Positions 21,169-33,628 of a stretch of DNA of 64,000 bases are shown here, piece by piece. The stretch comes from Hydractinia symbiolongicarpus (lineage: Eukaryota > Cnidaria > Hydrozoa > Anthoathecata > Hydractiniidae): NCBI RefSeq assembly GCF_029227915.1, contig NC_079878.1, positions 27,243,501-27,307,500 of the forward strand, written 5' to 3'. The notes beneath the pieces are model-generated. The model made no database searches. It saw only the letters and a program-made list of their open reading frames with translations, and was not told the DNA's origin. A program made the position numbers and the translations under genes. Positions within the stretch are counted from its first letter, which is position 1; the number at the start of each line of letters is the position of its first letter.

Positions 21169-22529
21169 GGGTTTTTTTTGTTTTAAGTTTATTTTTTGTT
21201 AATTTGTTCCAATTTATTTTAGTTTATCAAGTTATGTGTATATATATATGAGAAAATTTAGTCGTTTTGTTGACGATGCAGCACTATAATTCTGTTCATT
21301 AACAATAGCGCCAAGATAGCTTTAGAGGGAGAAGTATAAAAGACTTAATACTTTAGTATTTTCTTATTTTGTGGTAAAGTTTAGATCGGCGTTGTTCTTT
21401 AGTTTTCGAAGGTGATTGTTTAGTTTTTATTCTATCATCAACCACTTTTTGTAATTATTTATAAACTACAGACTGCGTACTTATTACTTTACATTTTCAA
21501 ATATAAGCCTTGTTCTTTAGTTAAAATGTGAACATTTTGTTTGTTAATAATATATATATAACGTATTTACTTGAAAAAGCAACACCCCTCCCCCGAATTA
21601 TCTTCCTTTTTGGCGTAAATATTTAAAAAATGCCTTAAATAAGCGCCTCTATTTTCTCAGGAGGTGTTAATTTCACACCAACTATTTAAAGCAGCGCTTT
21701 TTTAAAATAAAATTTGTTAACATAATACACGCTTTTTTTATAAAAATAGTGTTTTTTTTGTTGAGGGTGAAGTATTCTTATGATTTAGCAAAATATGGGG
21801 GTGAAGTATTCTTAATGTAGTCTTATTTTTCAGAGTAAAGTTTTTGTTACATGTATGAACAAGAATAACTATTTTGCGACAGCTGAATATGTTTCTTTTT
21901 CTAAGCAAACTCACCCTGGAAATATTCTTAAGATATTCTTACAATTTAGGCAATTTTCACCCTGATATTCTTATAGAAGTTATTCTTTTAAAAAAAACGT
22001 GCAGTTTAGCAATCTTTCTTTGACACATACATTTTTTGTTAGATTTATTACTTTCATTGTTTAGTTTAGAGAGAAGATAGAGCTATATTGTGGTGTCCTT
22101 GATTTTATTTAATAAGTGCCTTATTTTAGAATATAAAATTATCACCCACCTTTGAAAACTTAAAATTAAATAAGAGCCGCAGGTACTCAAGTACGGTACA
22201 GTTGAATTTTAAAAATTTTGTTAATATTTATAAAAGAATATAAACCATAAAATGTTGATATTTCTTTTTGAGAAGTTCCTTCTTTGTTTCCCGTTTATAG
22301 GTGTCATTCATTTATATCAAAATCATAGTCCAAGCGGCAAAAATAATTTTTATGGTTAAAAAAGGAAAATTTAAGAAACTACAATTATTTGAGCCTGAAT
22401 CTGTTCTCATTTTGTTTTTATTTTTTGGAAAAATTTGAGTGCTTGTCTCTTATGAAATTGTTCTTATAAAAATACGTATATTTTTTTCGATATGCCGTTT
22501 TTACTTCCTAAAACAGTGAATAATTTTAT
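21169..22529. other. AT-rich non-coding stretch
   Basis: No gene is recognised. The first part is probably 3' untranslated sequence of the small coiled-coil gene. The motif ATTCTTA recurs between 21770 and 22000. Confidence 0.5.
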
Positions 22530-22670
22530 GCCCCGTTGGTCTAATGGCTACGACACTCATGCAAATGAGAGATCCGGGTTCGAATCCTGGACGGGGCTAG
22601 GAAACACAATTATGCATCTAACAACGGCCAGGTAATCCGTCGGTATACCTTATGGAGGGAAAAAAAAAAA
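22530..22670 (+). repeat. tRNA-derived SINE-like repeat
   Basis: 22530-22598 resembles a tRNA: acceptor stem GCCCCGT / ACGGGGC, a D-arm-like GGTCTAATGGCTAC (box A-like), and a T arm CCGGG-TTCGAAT-CCTGG (box B). The anticodon arm is too short (CTCAT-GCAA-ATGAG), so it is not a working tRNA gene. About 60 bases of unrelated sequence follow and end in an A10 run, the design of a SINE. Confidence 0.6.
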
Positions 22671-22944
22671 CGAGTAAATTCGAGGTTTGGTGGGTTTCCC
22701 CCGACCAACATTTCCCCCATGTTTTTTCCCTGATGAGATACAAAGTCAGGGAGCCAGGGGTCAAAATTGGACAATCAAGGGCGGCAATTGACTTTGCTTT
22801 TATTCAAATACCCCAAATTTAACAAAATTAAATGTTGCCCATCGAACTTTTACTTATAGATTAATTTGTATTTAATTTGAAATTCCCGGACTATATATAC
22901 CTTAGAAATATTAAGTATACGTAATCTTTGATTTGTAGGGGGAG

Positions 22945-23345
22945 AGTTTCTATTAAGGTGCCTGCCCCTGCCTTGCCGTTGCCTTGCCAGCACTTACGGT
23001 GCCTTTGCCTACCCTTCCTATACCTTTTCTGCTGCCTGCCCACTATGCCCTTGCCTGTGCCTCCCATGCCTTGCCTACCCCTGCCTTGCTGATTCCTCTT
23101 CCTGTTCCCTTGCTTGCCTTGCCAGCACTGACCATGCCTTTCTTTACCTGCCCTTCCTATGCCTTTTCTGGTGCCTGCCTACTAAGTCCTTGCCTGTGCC
23201 TCTCATGCCTGTGCCTCGCATGCCTTGCCTACCCCTGCCTTCCTGATTCCTTTTCCTGTTTCCTTGCCTGCCTTTGCCCTTTCCTTTCCTTGCCGTGCTT
23301 AATGCCTTTGCCTTGGCAACCTCTCCGCAACACTTTCTATACTGG
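22945..23345 (+). repeat. Pyrimidine-rich minisatellite, copy 2
   Basis: Same degenerate units as at 11765-11964. The last 45 bases (GCCTTGGCAACCTCTCCGC...) are the reverse complement of the start of the array at 51546. It sits next to similar leader sequence (TACGTAATCTTTGA). Confidence 0.8.
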
Positions 23346-23685
23346 TACATACTTTTTTAATAAAAAAGAACATAAAATGATGATTTAATAAGTTTTATCT
23401 ATCCTACATCTCCCGTCCTTCGAACTTGTCCTCAAAAAACATTGATGGAGGGTGACCTCCGAGATAAAGTGTATTTGAAAAAAATATGATGGTTCTAAAT
23501 CGCGCTACATCTAGCCACTACCGTTTCCTTGCCTGTCTTCGCCGTGTCCTTTTACTTTCTATATTGATAACAGTATCATTTAGCGATGAGCGAAAAGAAA
23601 ACATTTTTTTTAGTTTTGCTACACGATTTTGTGTATTAATAGAAAATATAATGGATTGAAAGTATTGCGCCAGCACTAGAAAGAA
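23346..23685. other. Non-coding stretch
   Basis: No gene is recognised; a short pyrimidine-rich fragment of the minisatellite type recurs near 23520-23550. Confidence 0.45.
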
Positions 23686-24330
23686 TATCAATCAATCAAT
23701 CAAGCTTATTTCATTCTGACAACTCTTACAAAAAAATCGTCGTACAATGTAAAATAAATAGATAACTATATAATATATAAGTTATATAACTATTTTAAAT
23801 TACTGTTAGGGAGTCACACGAGGTTAAGCAATAATAGATAAACTAAAAAATGTGGCTACCTAAGTTAGAAGGATATGTAAGTAAGTAAGTAACTGAAAAT
23901 GTATTCTAAATAAATACTAAAGTTATATTCGTAAACAAAATCTAGGTGCAAAAATATATACACAAACTAAATCTTGGTAGCAAAAAAGAGTCTAACCAAG
24001 TGTTGTTGCAAAAAGTATTTACAGTAGTGTACATAGTGCAAATCAATTCTTTTATTGACTCAATAACTCTTTTCAGGTTGTAAATGAAGGTACATTTAAG
24101 GGTACTTTTTTCAATATCTAAGCAATATCGGTTCCAGTAAGATGGTCCAAATTAGGGCAGTGAAAAATATGTTTTTGTGAGGAATATTAAGACCCATGTT
24201 ATGTGATTGTCTAGTGTCACGATCATGAAATTTATTTGAGTATTTAAAAAGTTTACAAATGTTAAGTTTTTATAATGAAAGTGATATCACAGACCACAGC
24301 TATTAGTGATAAATATTTGATTAAGTGTTA
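23686..24330 (-). mobile_element. 3' end of a CR1/L2-like LINE, 5'-truncated
   Basis: Read on the minus strand, a frame gives NICKLFKYSNKFHDRDTRQSHNMG then NIPHKNIFFTALIW and a stop. This matches the C-terminal style of CR1/L2 reverse transcriptase proteins (H-x-x-x-TR...N...P). An AT-rich 3' region and an (ATTG)n-type repeat follow at 23686-23704. The fragment ends where USP element B begins. Confidence 0.5.
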
Positions 24331-24335
24331 ATAGG

Positions 24336-24980
24336 TTTAAGTCTGTGGATACATTGCAACGATAGAGCAGTAATTTTCTGTGATGACCGCATTATTAACA
24401 GTCACGAGTCATATGTTTTCTTTTTAGAAGAGCTGAGATAAGAATATTTTAAGCAGAATGAGTCAGCAGGGGGGCTTGACTACACTCAGTCTTGTCTTTG
24501 GAGAGTGACGACTCCACTTATTATCCCAGTCAAAAAACAAAATCAAATAAAATTAAGTTAGCAAGGGGGTTTGATCACACATGATCTTGTCTTTGAAGAG
24601 TAACCACTCGACTTATTACCCCAGTTAAAAAAAAAAAAATAGCAGGGGGGTTTGATCACACATGATCTTGTCTTTGGAGAGTAACGACTCCACTTATTAC
24701 CTGAGTTAAAAACAAAGAATAGCACAGTTGAACAGAAAGTGGTCAAAGTTTACTTTAGGAAGATAGGGATGTCTAGTTTCTGCTTATGACCGTCGGCGGA
24801 CCTCTTCGAGGTGACCCAGCTAGACATCCAGGGTACTTAGGTTCAGAAACCTACCTGCCCTTGGTTAAAGTTCTGTTCATCTTTTCAAATGTGTTGTGTC
24901 CTTTTTATTTTTTTAAATATTTTTTTAAATAATTCCTTTTAAAAAGGGAGATATGTGTATTTAGGGGCATTTTCTCTAGA
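24336..24980 (+). mobile_element. USP retroelement-like copy B, left part
   Basis: Starts inside the last USP codons (WIHCNDRAVIFCDD..., from about 24338). The family tail follows: three hairpin modules (24470-24530, 24562-24630, 24645-24710), then the inverted pair GGATGTCTAG (24767-24776) / CTAGACATCC (24820-24829). Twelve bases present in copy E (TATGGGTCGAAA) are missing here. The tail is interrupted at 24980 by a LINE and resumes at about 31754. Heavily 5'-truncated. Confidence 0.75.
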
Positions 24981-25237
24981 GATAAGATAAGATAAGATAA
25001 TTTTATCAATCAAAAACAGCTGTACAGTTCAAATAATTAAATAAATTTTAATATGAAGAGAAAAAACAAACAAACTATTTTTGAAGGGAGACCTTACCTA
25101 ATAGCAGAAGATAAGACGAGGATAAGGCCACCCTTGGACGAGTACAATAGACTGTACAGGACACACAAGACGGCACGAACATATATAATCACCAGAAAAA
25201 TGAACCGTGTGAGAACAAAGGGAAAATTTGTTACAAA

Positions 25238-28200
25238 TTAATAAGAGGCAATAAAATACTTCTTTAGATCACTTTTCAGACCAAAGTAATCTATGGAAAC
25301 AAATTTTTTAGTCATTGATGTCTGTATCTTATTCCAGGATTTAATGGTGTTAAATCTAATAGAATTTTTACCAAAACAAACCGGATTTTACAGTAGGAAG
25401 ATTGATCAAGCCAGCCTTTTCTGCACGAGTGCTCTGGGCATGGTTGAAGTCAACCGCAAAAGTATTCTGGATAGTAGCAGGCATTTTATTATGAAAGAGC
25501 TTATGCAAAAACAGAATGTTCTGACACTGGACAATATCATTGAATTTGAGGATTTCCAGGTTGCCATAGATGATACTGGATGATGCTCTTCGAGATTCAA
25601 AAGTCATTAGTCTGATAGCAAAATTTTGTAAAACAGCAATACGATTAACATCAAAACTATTTGGTTGACCCCAAATTTGATTACAATATTGCAGGTGGGA
25701 ATGAAAAAAAGGCATAGTAGACTAGGATAAGGACATTTTGAGGCACAAAATGACGAAGTTTAGCTAAAGCTCCATTAGCCCTCTTGAGCTTGGCAACAGT
25801 ATTATTGATCTGAGTCTTCCAGCTTAAATCAGAATCTAATAGAACACCAAGATATTTAATAGAATCACTAGGCATAAGCCTTTTACCATTGATGAGAAGC
25901 CTAAAATCATAATTAAGAGGTCTATCCCAGCAAACACAAAGACGTCTTAAAGACGTCTTTTCTCGTCTCTAGCTCGTTCGGACGTCTTTCGACCAGAAAA
26001 AGACGTCTTAAAGACGTCTTTATAAGACGAGTCAAATCTCGTTTAAAAGAAACGTCTTAAAGACGTCTTTATTTGGTCTCCGTTAGACCAGTTACATCTC
26101 GTTCTAAAGAAACGTCTCAAAGACGTCTTTATTTGGTCTCTGTAAGACCAGTAAAATCTCGTTCGAAAGAAACGTCTCAAAGACGTCTTCATTTGGTCTC
26201 TGTAAGACAAGTATAATCTCATTTGAAATGAATGTCATCATTTCTTTTCGTTAGGATAATTTCACAAGAAACAAATAACTACGTTATTTCTTTGCCCATT
26301 TGCAATAATTGGCGTAGAAATAAACGTTTTTGATATTTCAGAATTTCTTATACAGAGGTAGCCAAAAATTCGAATTAAATTTGTCTAAAAAAGGATACAT
26401 TTTACAATGAAAACAGCGTTCGAAAGACCGCATAGAATAAACTTGTAAAGAACATCGTTCCATTTCAACAAATGTTACATTTGACGTTTACTTTTGAAGT
26501 TAAAGGAATAATGTGCTCCATAAAACAACAAGTAAATGGTAAAGCAAAAGGCTGTTTTTACCCGAGATATGAATGGACAATGAAGAAAATATTTTGGTGA
26601 TTAAAAGTAAGTATCTTAGATATTCTTTTTTGTACTTTCTCGGTCAGGAACATTTGTGATTTTTGGTCTTTCAAGGGGAGCTTTCATTAATACTTGGGAA
26701 AATAATACTTTAAATGCTTAGTTTTAGCTATTCATTTTGCTCCAAGTGCACGTCACACATGTTCGAAAGCTTTAGACCTATAAAGTTTGTTCTTGAAAAA
26801 AAAGCAGTAGCTACTTTATATATTGGTGTAATGACTGAAATGCATTTTATTAAAGGGTTGTTTGGATATAACTTCAAAGAATAAACACATCATCCAACGT
26901 GCACAATATGACAGACATATTTTACAAGCAGGGCTCAGGCCAAAGTGTTACTGATTGGCGAAATAAAATGACGCTGTTGTTCAAGACAACCTTCAAAGAT
27001 ACTAACTGTTATTGTTTATGGTCAACAATTTTAAATATTTCTAGTATTAGCTACGCTGTATATTTTTTTGAATGCACGCTTTTTTATAAGCAAAACAGCA
27101 GTTTAGCTTAATGAATCTTAGGTTATTCTGTTTTAAATGCTTGATTGTTGCTTATCTGTTGCTCATTGAACATTCATCTTTTAGAACAAGAAAAGTTTCC
27201 GAAAGTATATAATGAATTTGTTCTCGTTGTTGTTGCTTATAAAAAAGCTTGTATGTGATATTATTTTATTCTTATTAAACTGTTTATTTATATAAATGAT
27301 AGATATATAAATTTTCTATTAAATACTACATCGTCGTTTTTTTAACCCTTTTCTTGTTTTGGTTTGTCACACCTCCATCAGAATTAAAATTACTAAAATC
27401 CTAATACGCATAGGCTAAAATTATTTGAAGCAGGCCTGCCTTGGCAGTATAACGTTTGAAACAGACTAAATATGGACGTCCTTAAGACGTTTTGATACCT
27501 ACGGGAACGTCTCTTAAACGTCTTTAAAACGTCTTTAACACGTCGCAAAAAGACGTCTTTTTTACGTTTCTTAAAGACGTCTTTAGGCGTTACGCTTTTA
27601 GACGGGTCAGAGACGTCTTAGAGACGTCTCATCTGGTCTTTAAAAGACGTTTTAAAGACGTGTTTAAGACGTCTCGTGTTTACTGGGATGTGCATGTTTA
27701 AATATAATGTATTCTGTCTTGCAAGCATTAAGAGAAGTCTTATTAGCATTCAGCCAATGGCAGAGAAGCTTGAGGTCTAAATTCATTTGTTTGGCCAGTT
27801 GTTTCAAACAGTTACTGAAATGCAGGAGGTTTGTATCATCAGCAAAGTGGTGTACCATAGAATAGTTAATTGCACAATTCAAGTCGTTTATATAAATTAA
27901 AAATAAAAGTGGTCCTAAAACAGAGCCTTGAGGGACACCATGTCTGGTAAGATTATTTGCTGATCTAGCTCCATTTAAAGACACAAATTGTTGACGACCT
28001 ATTAAGTAGGACCTAAATAAAGAGAGTACCTCGAATTCCATAATGATGAAGCTTTGTAAGCAGAATTTCATGATCAACAGTATCAAAAGCCTTCTGGAGA
28101 TCAATAAACACTCCACATGCATAATTTCCTTTATCAAGAGCATCCATAATTTTTTGAGAGATATTCATTAGTGATTGACAGGTTGAGTAATTTTTTCTGA

Positions 28201-30262
28201 AACCAAATTGTTGCTTATACAGGACATTGTTAGCTTCAAGAAACCGATACACCCGTTTATATTCAAGTTTTTCAAATATCTTATCAATGTTTGAAAGTAA
28301 GGATATAGGTCGATAATTTGTAAGTTCCAATTTGGATCCTTTTTATGAATAGGGATAACCCTGGCAGTTTTTAAATTAGAAGGAAAAATGCCTGAAGTAA
28401 AAGACATATTTATAAGTTTAGAGAGTGGAACGGATAATTCAGTTTTAACAGTAGAAAAAATTTGGGAAGGAATGCTAAATGGCCCAGAAGATTTACCAAG
28501 GTCCAAGGAAGAAATACAATGGAGAACTTCAATATCATCAGTTGGTGAAAGAAACATTGAATTAGGAACAGAATCTTTTAAGAAGGAAGAGAAATGTTTT
28601 GATGTGAATGGGATGCCCATTCTTATATTGTCAGCAATTGATGAAAAATAATTATTAAAAGAGCTAGCAATTGTCACTGGATCAGTGACAAGTAAGTTAT
28701 CAATGTTCATACAGGTTGGAGAAGCAGAAGCAGAAGAACGAACAGAAATTATATTTTTAACACCTTTCCAAATGTTGCCAATATTTTTTTGGTTATCACT
28801 AAAATATTTATTGAAAAAAATACTCTTGCTCAATCTACACAGAGTTACAATTTTATTGCGGTACTTTTTGAAACGCTCTAACAAGAGAGACTTAGAATAT
28901 GGATCTTTTTCTCTTAAAAAATGTTTATGAAGAAGGTCACTTTTAGTAATAGAGGTAAGGATACCATTAGTAATCCAAGGATTGGATTTTTTTCTACTTT
29001 TTTTATTACAAGTCGTTTTTTAATGGAGCGTATTTATCCAAAAGACTGTTGAAACTGTGGTAAAAATTATCAAACGATACATTGGGATCATCTGTGCTTG
29101 GTTGAAGTATAGCATCCCAATCCGTATATTGTAGTTCAGTGCGAAAGGCATCATGACTGAATTTTTTCCAGTTATGAGCATAAATATCATTAGATACATG
29201 AGCCGGATTGACAGCAGACAAATCTCTTAACACCAAGAACTGGGGGAAATGATCAGATATTGAATTAATAATATTACCACACAAAGTATCCCACTTGGCA
29301 GAGTTAAAATATATATTATCTATAATTGTGCTGGTAGATTCAGTGACTCTTGTGGGCAAATTTATGAGGCATTAAATTAAACTGGGAGGTAATATTAATA
29401 TAATCAGAAACTTCTTTAACCGATTCGGACATTAGAAGGTCAATATTAAAATCACCAAGGAGAAAGATTGGCTTATTTTCAGAAGACGCTTTCTCAAGAA
29501 GGGGCATTAAAAATTGGTTGTTGAACTCATCAACAGACATTGAGGGGTGTCTATAAATGCGTCCTACAATCATGTTTTTATCTTTAGCCTCTATAATTTC
29601 AATGAATTTAGATTCAAGTTCACTGCCTTTGTATGCAAGTGTATCAAGATCAAGACGTTCAATAAATTGCAAGTGATTAGAAACATACAACAGAGCACCA
29701 CCTTTTTCACCTTCAGTAGGCGTGTGTGTGAAGGAGTAACCAGGTAGATCACAATTAATAGGAGGGACATTAATCTGGAATTTATTTTCAGTGATACCAA
29801 TAATACTAAAGTCATGCCCAAGTTGTTGTAATAGAAGCTTCAATTCATCAAGATGTTTTGACAGAGATGCAATATTCATATGGAAAAGGGAGAATTTATG
29901 AGAAGTAACTTGAAGGTCAGTGAATTCATTTGGATCATAATATTTGCAGTTGACACACCACCCATGATTTCAGGGATGTCATTGATTTTAAGAGTATTAA
30001 GCTTTGTAAGAAATGTTTTGATTTCAAGGGAAGAAAGTGACTTGTCGTAGACTAGAGGGGGAGCTTTTATGCCAAAGGGGAGAATTTCATTATTACATTT
30101 ACAGCAAAACCATTTCTGGGTAGAATTTTGAAGAGATTCATAATCCTTGACGTTGAGACCATTACATTTAATATGAATCCAGAAATCACAAATATAACAC
30201 TGAATTGCCTTTTGATTACAGTTTACAGACTTCCCACATAATCCACACGGATAATTTATCAT
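25238..30262 (-). pseudogene. LINE ORF2: PHD finger, APE endonuclease, reverse transcriptase
   Basis: The N-terminus (MINYPCGLCGKSV...CYICDFWIHIKCNGL...WFCCKC) is a PHD-type zinc finger. APE endonuclease motifs follow: ITENKF, LLGDFNIDLL and SISDHFPQF. The RT has YRPISLLSNIDKIFEK, GFRKNYST, FIDLQKAFDTVDH (motif A), GVPQGSVLGPLLFLIYINDL (motif B) and HFADDTNLL (motif C). The catalytic Asp residues are present. The frame breaks several times (near 29880, 29350, 28900, 28320, 28060, 25690 and 25390). A TIR element at 25926-27687 splits the codons between HAH and RPLNYD. The C-terminus ends ...NTIKSWNKIQTSMTKKFVSID... with a stop at 25238. This enzyme would nick the target and prime reverse transcription; this copy cannot. 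Confidence 0.85.
25926..27687. mobile_element. 1.76-kb TIR element with AGACGT subterminal repeats
   Basis: Ends are CCCAGCAAACAC...GACGTC on the left and the reverse complement of CCCAGTAAACACGAGACGTC on the right. AT flanks both sides, and removing the element joins the interrupted LINE codons with one AT. Many copies of AAAGACGTCTTT-like palindromes lie in the first 300 and last 220 bases, including an approximately 62-bp tandem unit (TCTCGTT(C/T)...GGTCTC..TAAGACCAG) between 26030 and 26220. The interior (26300-27400) has no recognised transposase; the 70-codon frame at 26899 is not informative. Probably non-autonomous. Superfamily not assigned. Confidence 0.8.
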
Positions 30263-30899
30263 AAATATAGAGAGAAAACAAAAATTACATAAAACAAAAA
30301 ACTATAGTATATACAAAAGTTTATTTAACAGACTCTATAGGCTTTCCCCTTCCCTAAACAACAAACGAGAGGAGGAAAGGCAGAGTCAGTAAAACTCCAG
30401 AACACTAAAAGCAGAACTAGCCAGTTGCTAAAATAAATAAATAAAACAACAGTTTAAAAGTTTATAACAGGAAATGATGTTGGGATGTATAATACCCAAC
30501 AAAGAGGCGAGAGAACCCGCCCCCTCTTGGGAATTCAGTTCAATCGATACATACACCACATGAGACAGCAACAATGTGCAATAAATATAAGAATTATCTA
30601 TTGGATGAAACAAATGTTAGGCTATAAGAAACAAACCAAATTAAATTGGAAAATATATATGCTGGAACGTCTGATAAAAGACAGCCATGTTTAGGATTCA
30701 TAATGACAACTAAATTTACGGTACACCGATCATAAGATAAAGTATGATCTCGGTAGGCACAACATACTATAATACTATAAATATATATGGAAAAGGCGGC
30801 GGGAAAAAAAATAAAAATAAAAGTACGCCTTTTTATCCAAACAAAGAACAGAGAACAAAAATGGCGCGAAACTCGACAAATAAAACATGAAAAAAAAAA

Positions 30900-31601
30900 T
30901 CAATCAAGAAGTTCACTAATATTGATATTTGGAAACAATTCTTGTAAATCAGTATCATGTAAGATTGAATTTACGATGCCATCTTCATTAATATTAACCT
31001 TCACTGTTCCATTTGAAGTCCAAAAGCCAGAGATACCGTTATTGTAAAGTTTTTTACATCTCGACCAGAGACTACGGTACATCCCACACAAACTTTCATT
31101 TATATATAATTTGGTACCGCCATCAAAACCAAACTTTGTTGAATCAATATCTTTAAGTTTTTTTTATTAGAAAGTATGGATTGCACATCCTTACGCCTAG
31201 ACAATTTAACAATCGTACGACCTAGTTTGATGCGGTGACAGGCTTCTACGTTCACACTTTGAATATTTACATTTATTGAACTGAAAATGTCTAAAACTTT
31301 ATCTTCAAGTAAATCATGGGAAACAGATTCCGGAATACCCACTAACTCCAAACATTCACGCCTGGAATACTGTTCTGACATACCGCATCTTTTTTCAAGT
31401 TCTCTTACTCTTGCAGAGAAGGGAAGTAACATTCTGCGAAATCGCTATGTCGCTATTAAGTGCTTCAAATTTAGAATTAATGGCGTCAAATTTATCATGT
31501 ATTTCCTTCAATGCATCTCTCTCTGCCTGTATGTCAACAAACTTTTCAATCAGTTCATCTTTTTTAGACTTTAAATCAGTTTTAGTTAAAGCATAAGCCA
31601 T
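30900..31601 (-). pseudogene. LINE ORF1 (coiled coil, RRM-like)
   Basis: The start is taken at 31601 (MAYALTKTDLKSKKDELIEK), followed by heptads (FDAINSKFEALNSDIAIS). The next frame gives EQYSRRECLELVGIP...DKVLDIF...VEACHRI...RTIVKLSRR. This is the RRM-like nucleic-acid-binding core typical of ORF1p of CR1/L2/L1-like elements. A C-terminal piece ends ...ELFPNINISELLD. Two frame breaks (near 31400 and 31100) separate the three pieces. ORF1 proteins bind the element RNA and form a ribonucleoprotein with ORF2. Confidence 0.7.
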
Positions 31602-31753
31602 TTCAATGTAAGTTAAAGAAATAAAAAATGATACTTCCGTTATATTAGCAAAGGCTGTCTTCGAGCTTTCTAGTGCATGAGTACACTTGGATAAACACGG
31701 ATGAAAACACGTCCGATCAATTCGGAGGTGAGTAAGTGAATGAACACATCGTT

Positions 31754-31847
31754 GAGAGAAGTACAACCTCTAGTTTATTTCCAAAGACCTAACAGGTTGA
31801 GTTCATCATTGCGGTGCCTAGCAACCTCTCTGTATTTTTTTTTCATA
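31754..31847 (+). mobile_element. USP retroelement-like copy B, right part (tail end)
   Basis: Continues the tail broken at 24980: AGTACAACCTCTAG..., TTTCCAAAGACCTAACAGG, TTGAGTTCATCATTGCGGTG. It matches the end of copy E (51350-51425) and the short tail insert inside copy D. It abuts the 3' tandem repeat of Helitron copy 4. Confidence 0.8.
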
Positions 31848-33628
31848 ATTACGAATTCATGGGCAGACCGTCGCTTTGAGAAACAACTATTCTGTCTGTT
31901 GAACTTAAAATATGTAACATGATTCTTGGATACAGCTTACTACGCATTGATATTAAATCAAGTGTTTTACTTCGGCTTATTACATCTAATAATTACGAAT
32001 TCCTGGGCAGACAATTGTTTATTTTGTCTATTTTCTAAATCAAAATTTTACTTCACTATGCAGTGTTTTTCAATGTATAACATCTGCAAAATAGGTGAAT
32101 TTAGGTTGTAATTATCATTATGAATTACATAGGCATATTATCTACAGATGGTGAAGAACAAACTGCATCTTCAATACCATCATCACAATACTCGTCAAGT
32201 TCTTTTAACAAGTTGATATATTTTTCTATAGTAATATTGAATTTTTTGACAGTTTCATTAGATAATGCTTTTAGTCGTTTCTCTTCCTCTTGTCTAGCTT
32301 TCATACGGGGATGTGTATTAATATACAACAGTCGTTCTTGTGTAATTGGTTCGACAAGTGCCAATTTCTTTCTTTTTCGCATCTTGAGAATGCAGTGTAA
32401 GCTGCACCAAGGTCTTCATTTCCATCTGAATGGATTGTTGTAACTTGATACGCATATGGGTGGCAGTTTTACCATCTCCAATTGACATATCCTGACTTTT
32501 GGCAATAGTTATTGCATATCCTGGCATTAACGCAGGCCATTTCTACTGCAACAATCAGACTCACATCGACCTTCAACAGCAGTAATTGGTATCCATTTCG
32601 GATGTTCTTTAATCCATGACGGACCTTTATAATTAGGAAAATCGACTACAACAGCTATTGGAAATTCAGGTGGTGACATATTTGGTGAATAAAGGATTAC
32701 TTTTCTTATGGCACCATTATTTAGGCCAAGGCCTGTAAGACCCTTTTGGTTCTTGGTAAGGATTACAGTTGCACAAACTGCCATTAGAGATCTTAGTGGT
32801 ATTTGACCCAGTTGCTTATCAGTGAAAGCGTGATGTTTTACGTCCTGATGGAATAACAGCAACTGGCACACCAAGGTTAGCTAATTTATTATGGTTTTTT
32901 TCATTAACTTCATTCCATGTTTCCATTATTGTAAGGACGCGACCATGATAAAAGTTACATTTTTCGGTTTGGGGCAAAGCATTTTCATAACGACTATTTA
33001 TATCTTGCCAGTCTTGTTGAGTAATCGATCCATTGCGTATTGTAAGTAGCCGCTGTAAAGGGCTAACTGATCTGAACCTTGGCGCATTGTTTCTGTAAGA
33101 ACAATAATATCGTGAAATGAGCGATAGATTGCATAATCAGCAAAGTTGAATTTGAAATCCAAATCCAAAGCACGAATTGGTCCAAGTTGACCAAGGTCCC
33201 CAAAGAAATGACAGTTGGTACACCTCTATAATAATTATCAAAGTCTCCTGTTGCCTTACATAATCTTTGGCTGCATCAAGCCACTAGAAGCTTCGAGTGC
33301 ATGCTACGATCATCGATATTAAGTTGAATTAATTTCAGTTCATTGTTTTCATGCATGCCTGTATGTTTTCTTAGCTTTCTTAGAAGTACATCACCCAACG
33401 GATAGTCGAAAGCTGGACAGAATTTAAATTCTTATCTTTTTTAAGGTTGTGTTGTGGTGGAGTCATTGAGTGTATAGTGCAACCATTAGGTATGAGGACT
33501 GATGCTGCACCAATTGGGGCCAAGTTCATAACAGCAGAATTTCGCTTAAAAATACGACGAACGATTCTAGTAAGCCCGGTAATGATGAATGTTTTCCCGC
33601 CACCGGCTGTTTCTTGTATTAATAAGAA
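31848..33628 (-). mobile_element. Helitron copy 4, helicase-end fragment
   Basis: The minus strand holds the 3' part of a Helitron: tandem-repeat tail (31848-32040, same unit as 57.5-58.1 kb) and the helicase C-terminus to motif Ia. Recognisable pieces are ITIAKSQDMSIG, LTKNQKGLTGLGLNNGA, the GDLGQL region and the Walker A neighbourhood ending near 33600. Frameshifts and small deletions are common. It is cut at about 33628 by USP element C and resumes at about 34770. Confidence 0.85.

Larger units (their letters stand above)
24981..31753 (-). mobile_element. CR1/L2-like LINE, near full length, with frame breaks
   Basis: On the minus strand the order is ORF1 (coil plus RRM-like domain), ORF2 (PHD finger, APE endonuclease, reverse transcriptase), then a (TTATC)n 3' repeat at 24981-25002. 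It is inserted in the tail of USP element B, whose continuation (GAAGTACAACCTCTAG...) resumes at 31754. Without the 1.76-kb insert at 25926-27687 it is about 5.0 kb. A CR1/L2 assignment rests on the PHD-APE-RT layout and the short tandem 3' end. Confidence 0.85.

Noticed and set aside
22530-22598. Functional tRNA gene
   Set aside because: Acceptor and T arms pair well, but the anticodon arm CTCAT-GCAA-ATGAG leaves a 4-base loop and the unit is 69 bases, followed by a SINE-like body and A-run.
24981-25002. Telomere-like or CRISPR-like repeat
   Set aside because: A plain (GATAA)n run at the 3' end of a LINE; no spacer structure and no telomere motif. No CRISPR array is seen anywhere in the window.
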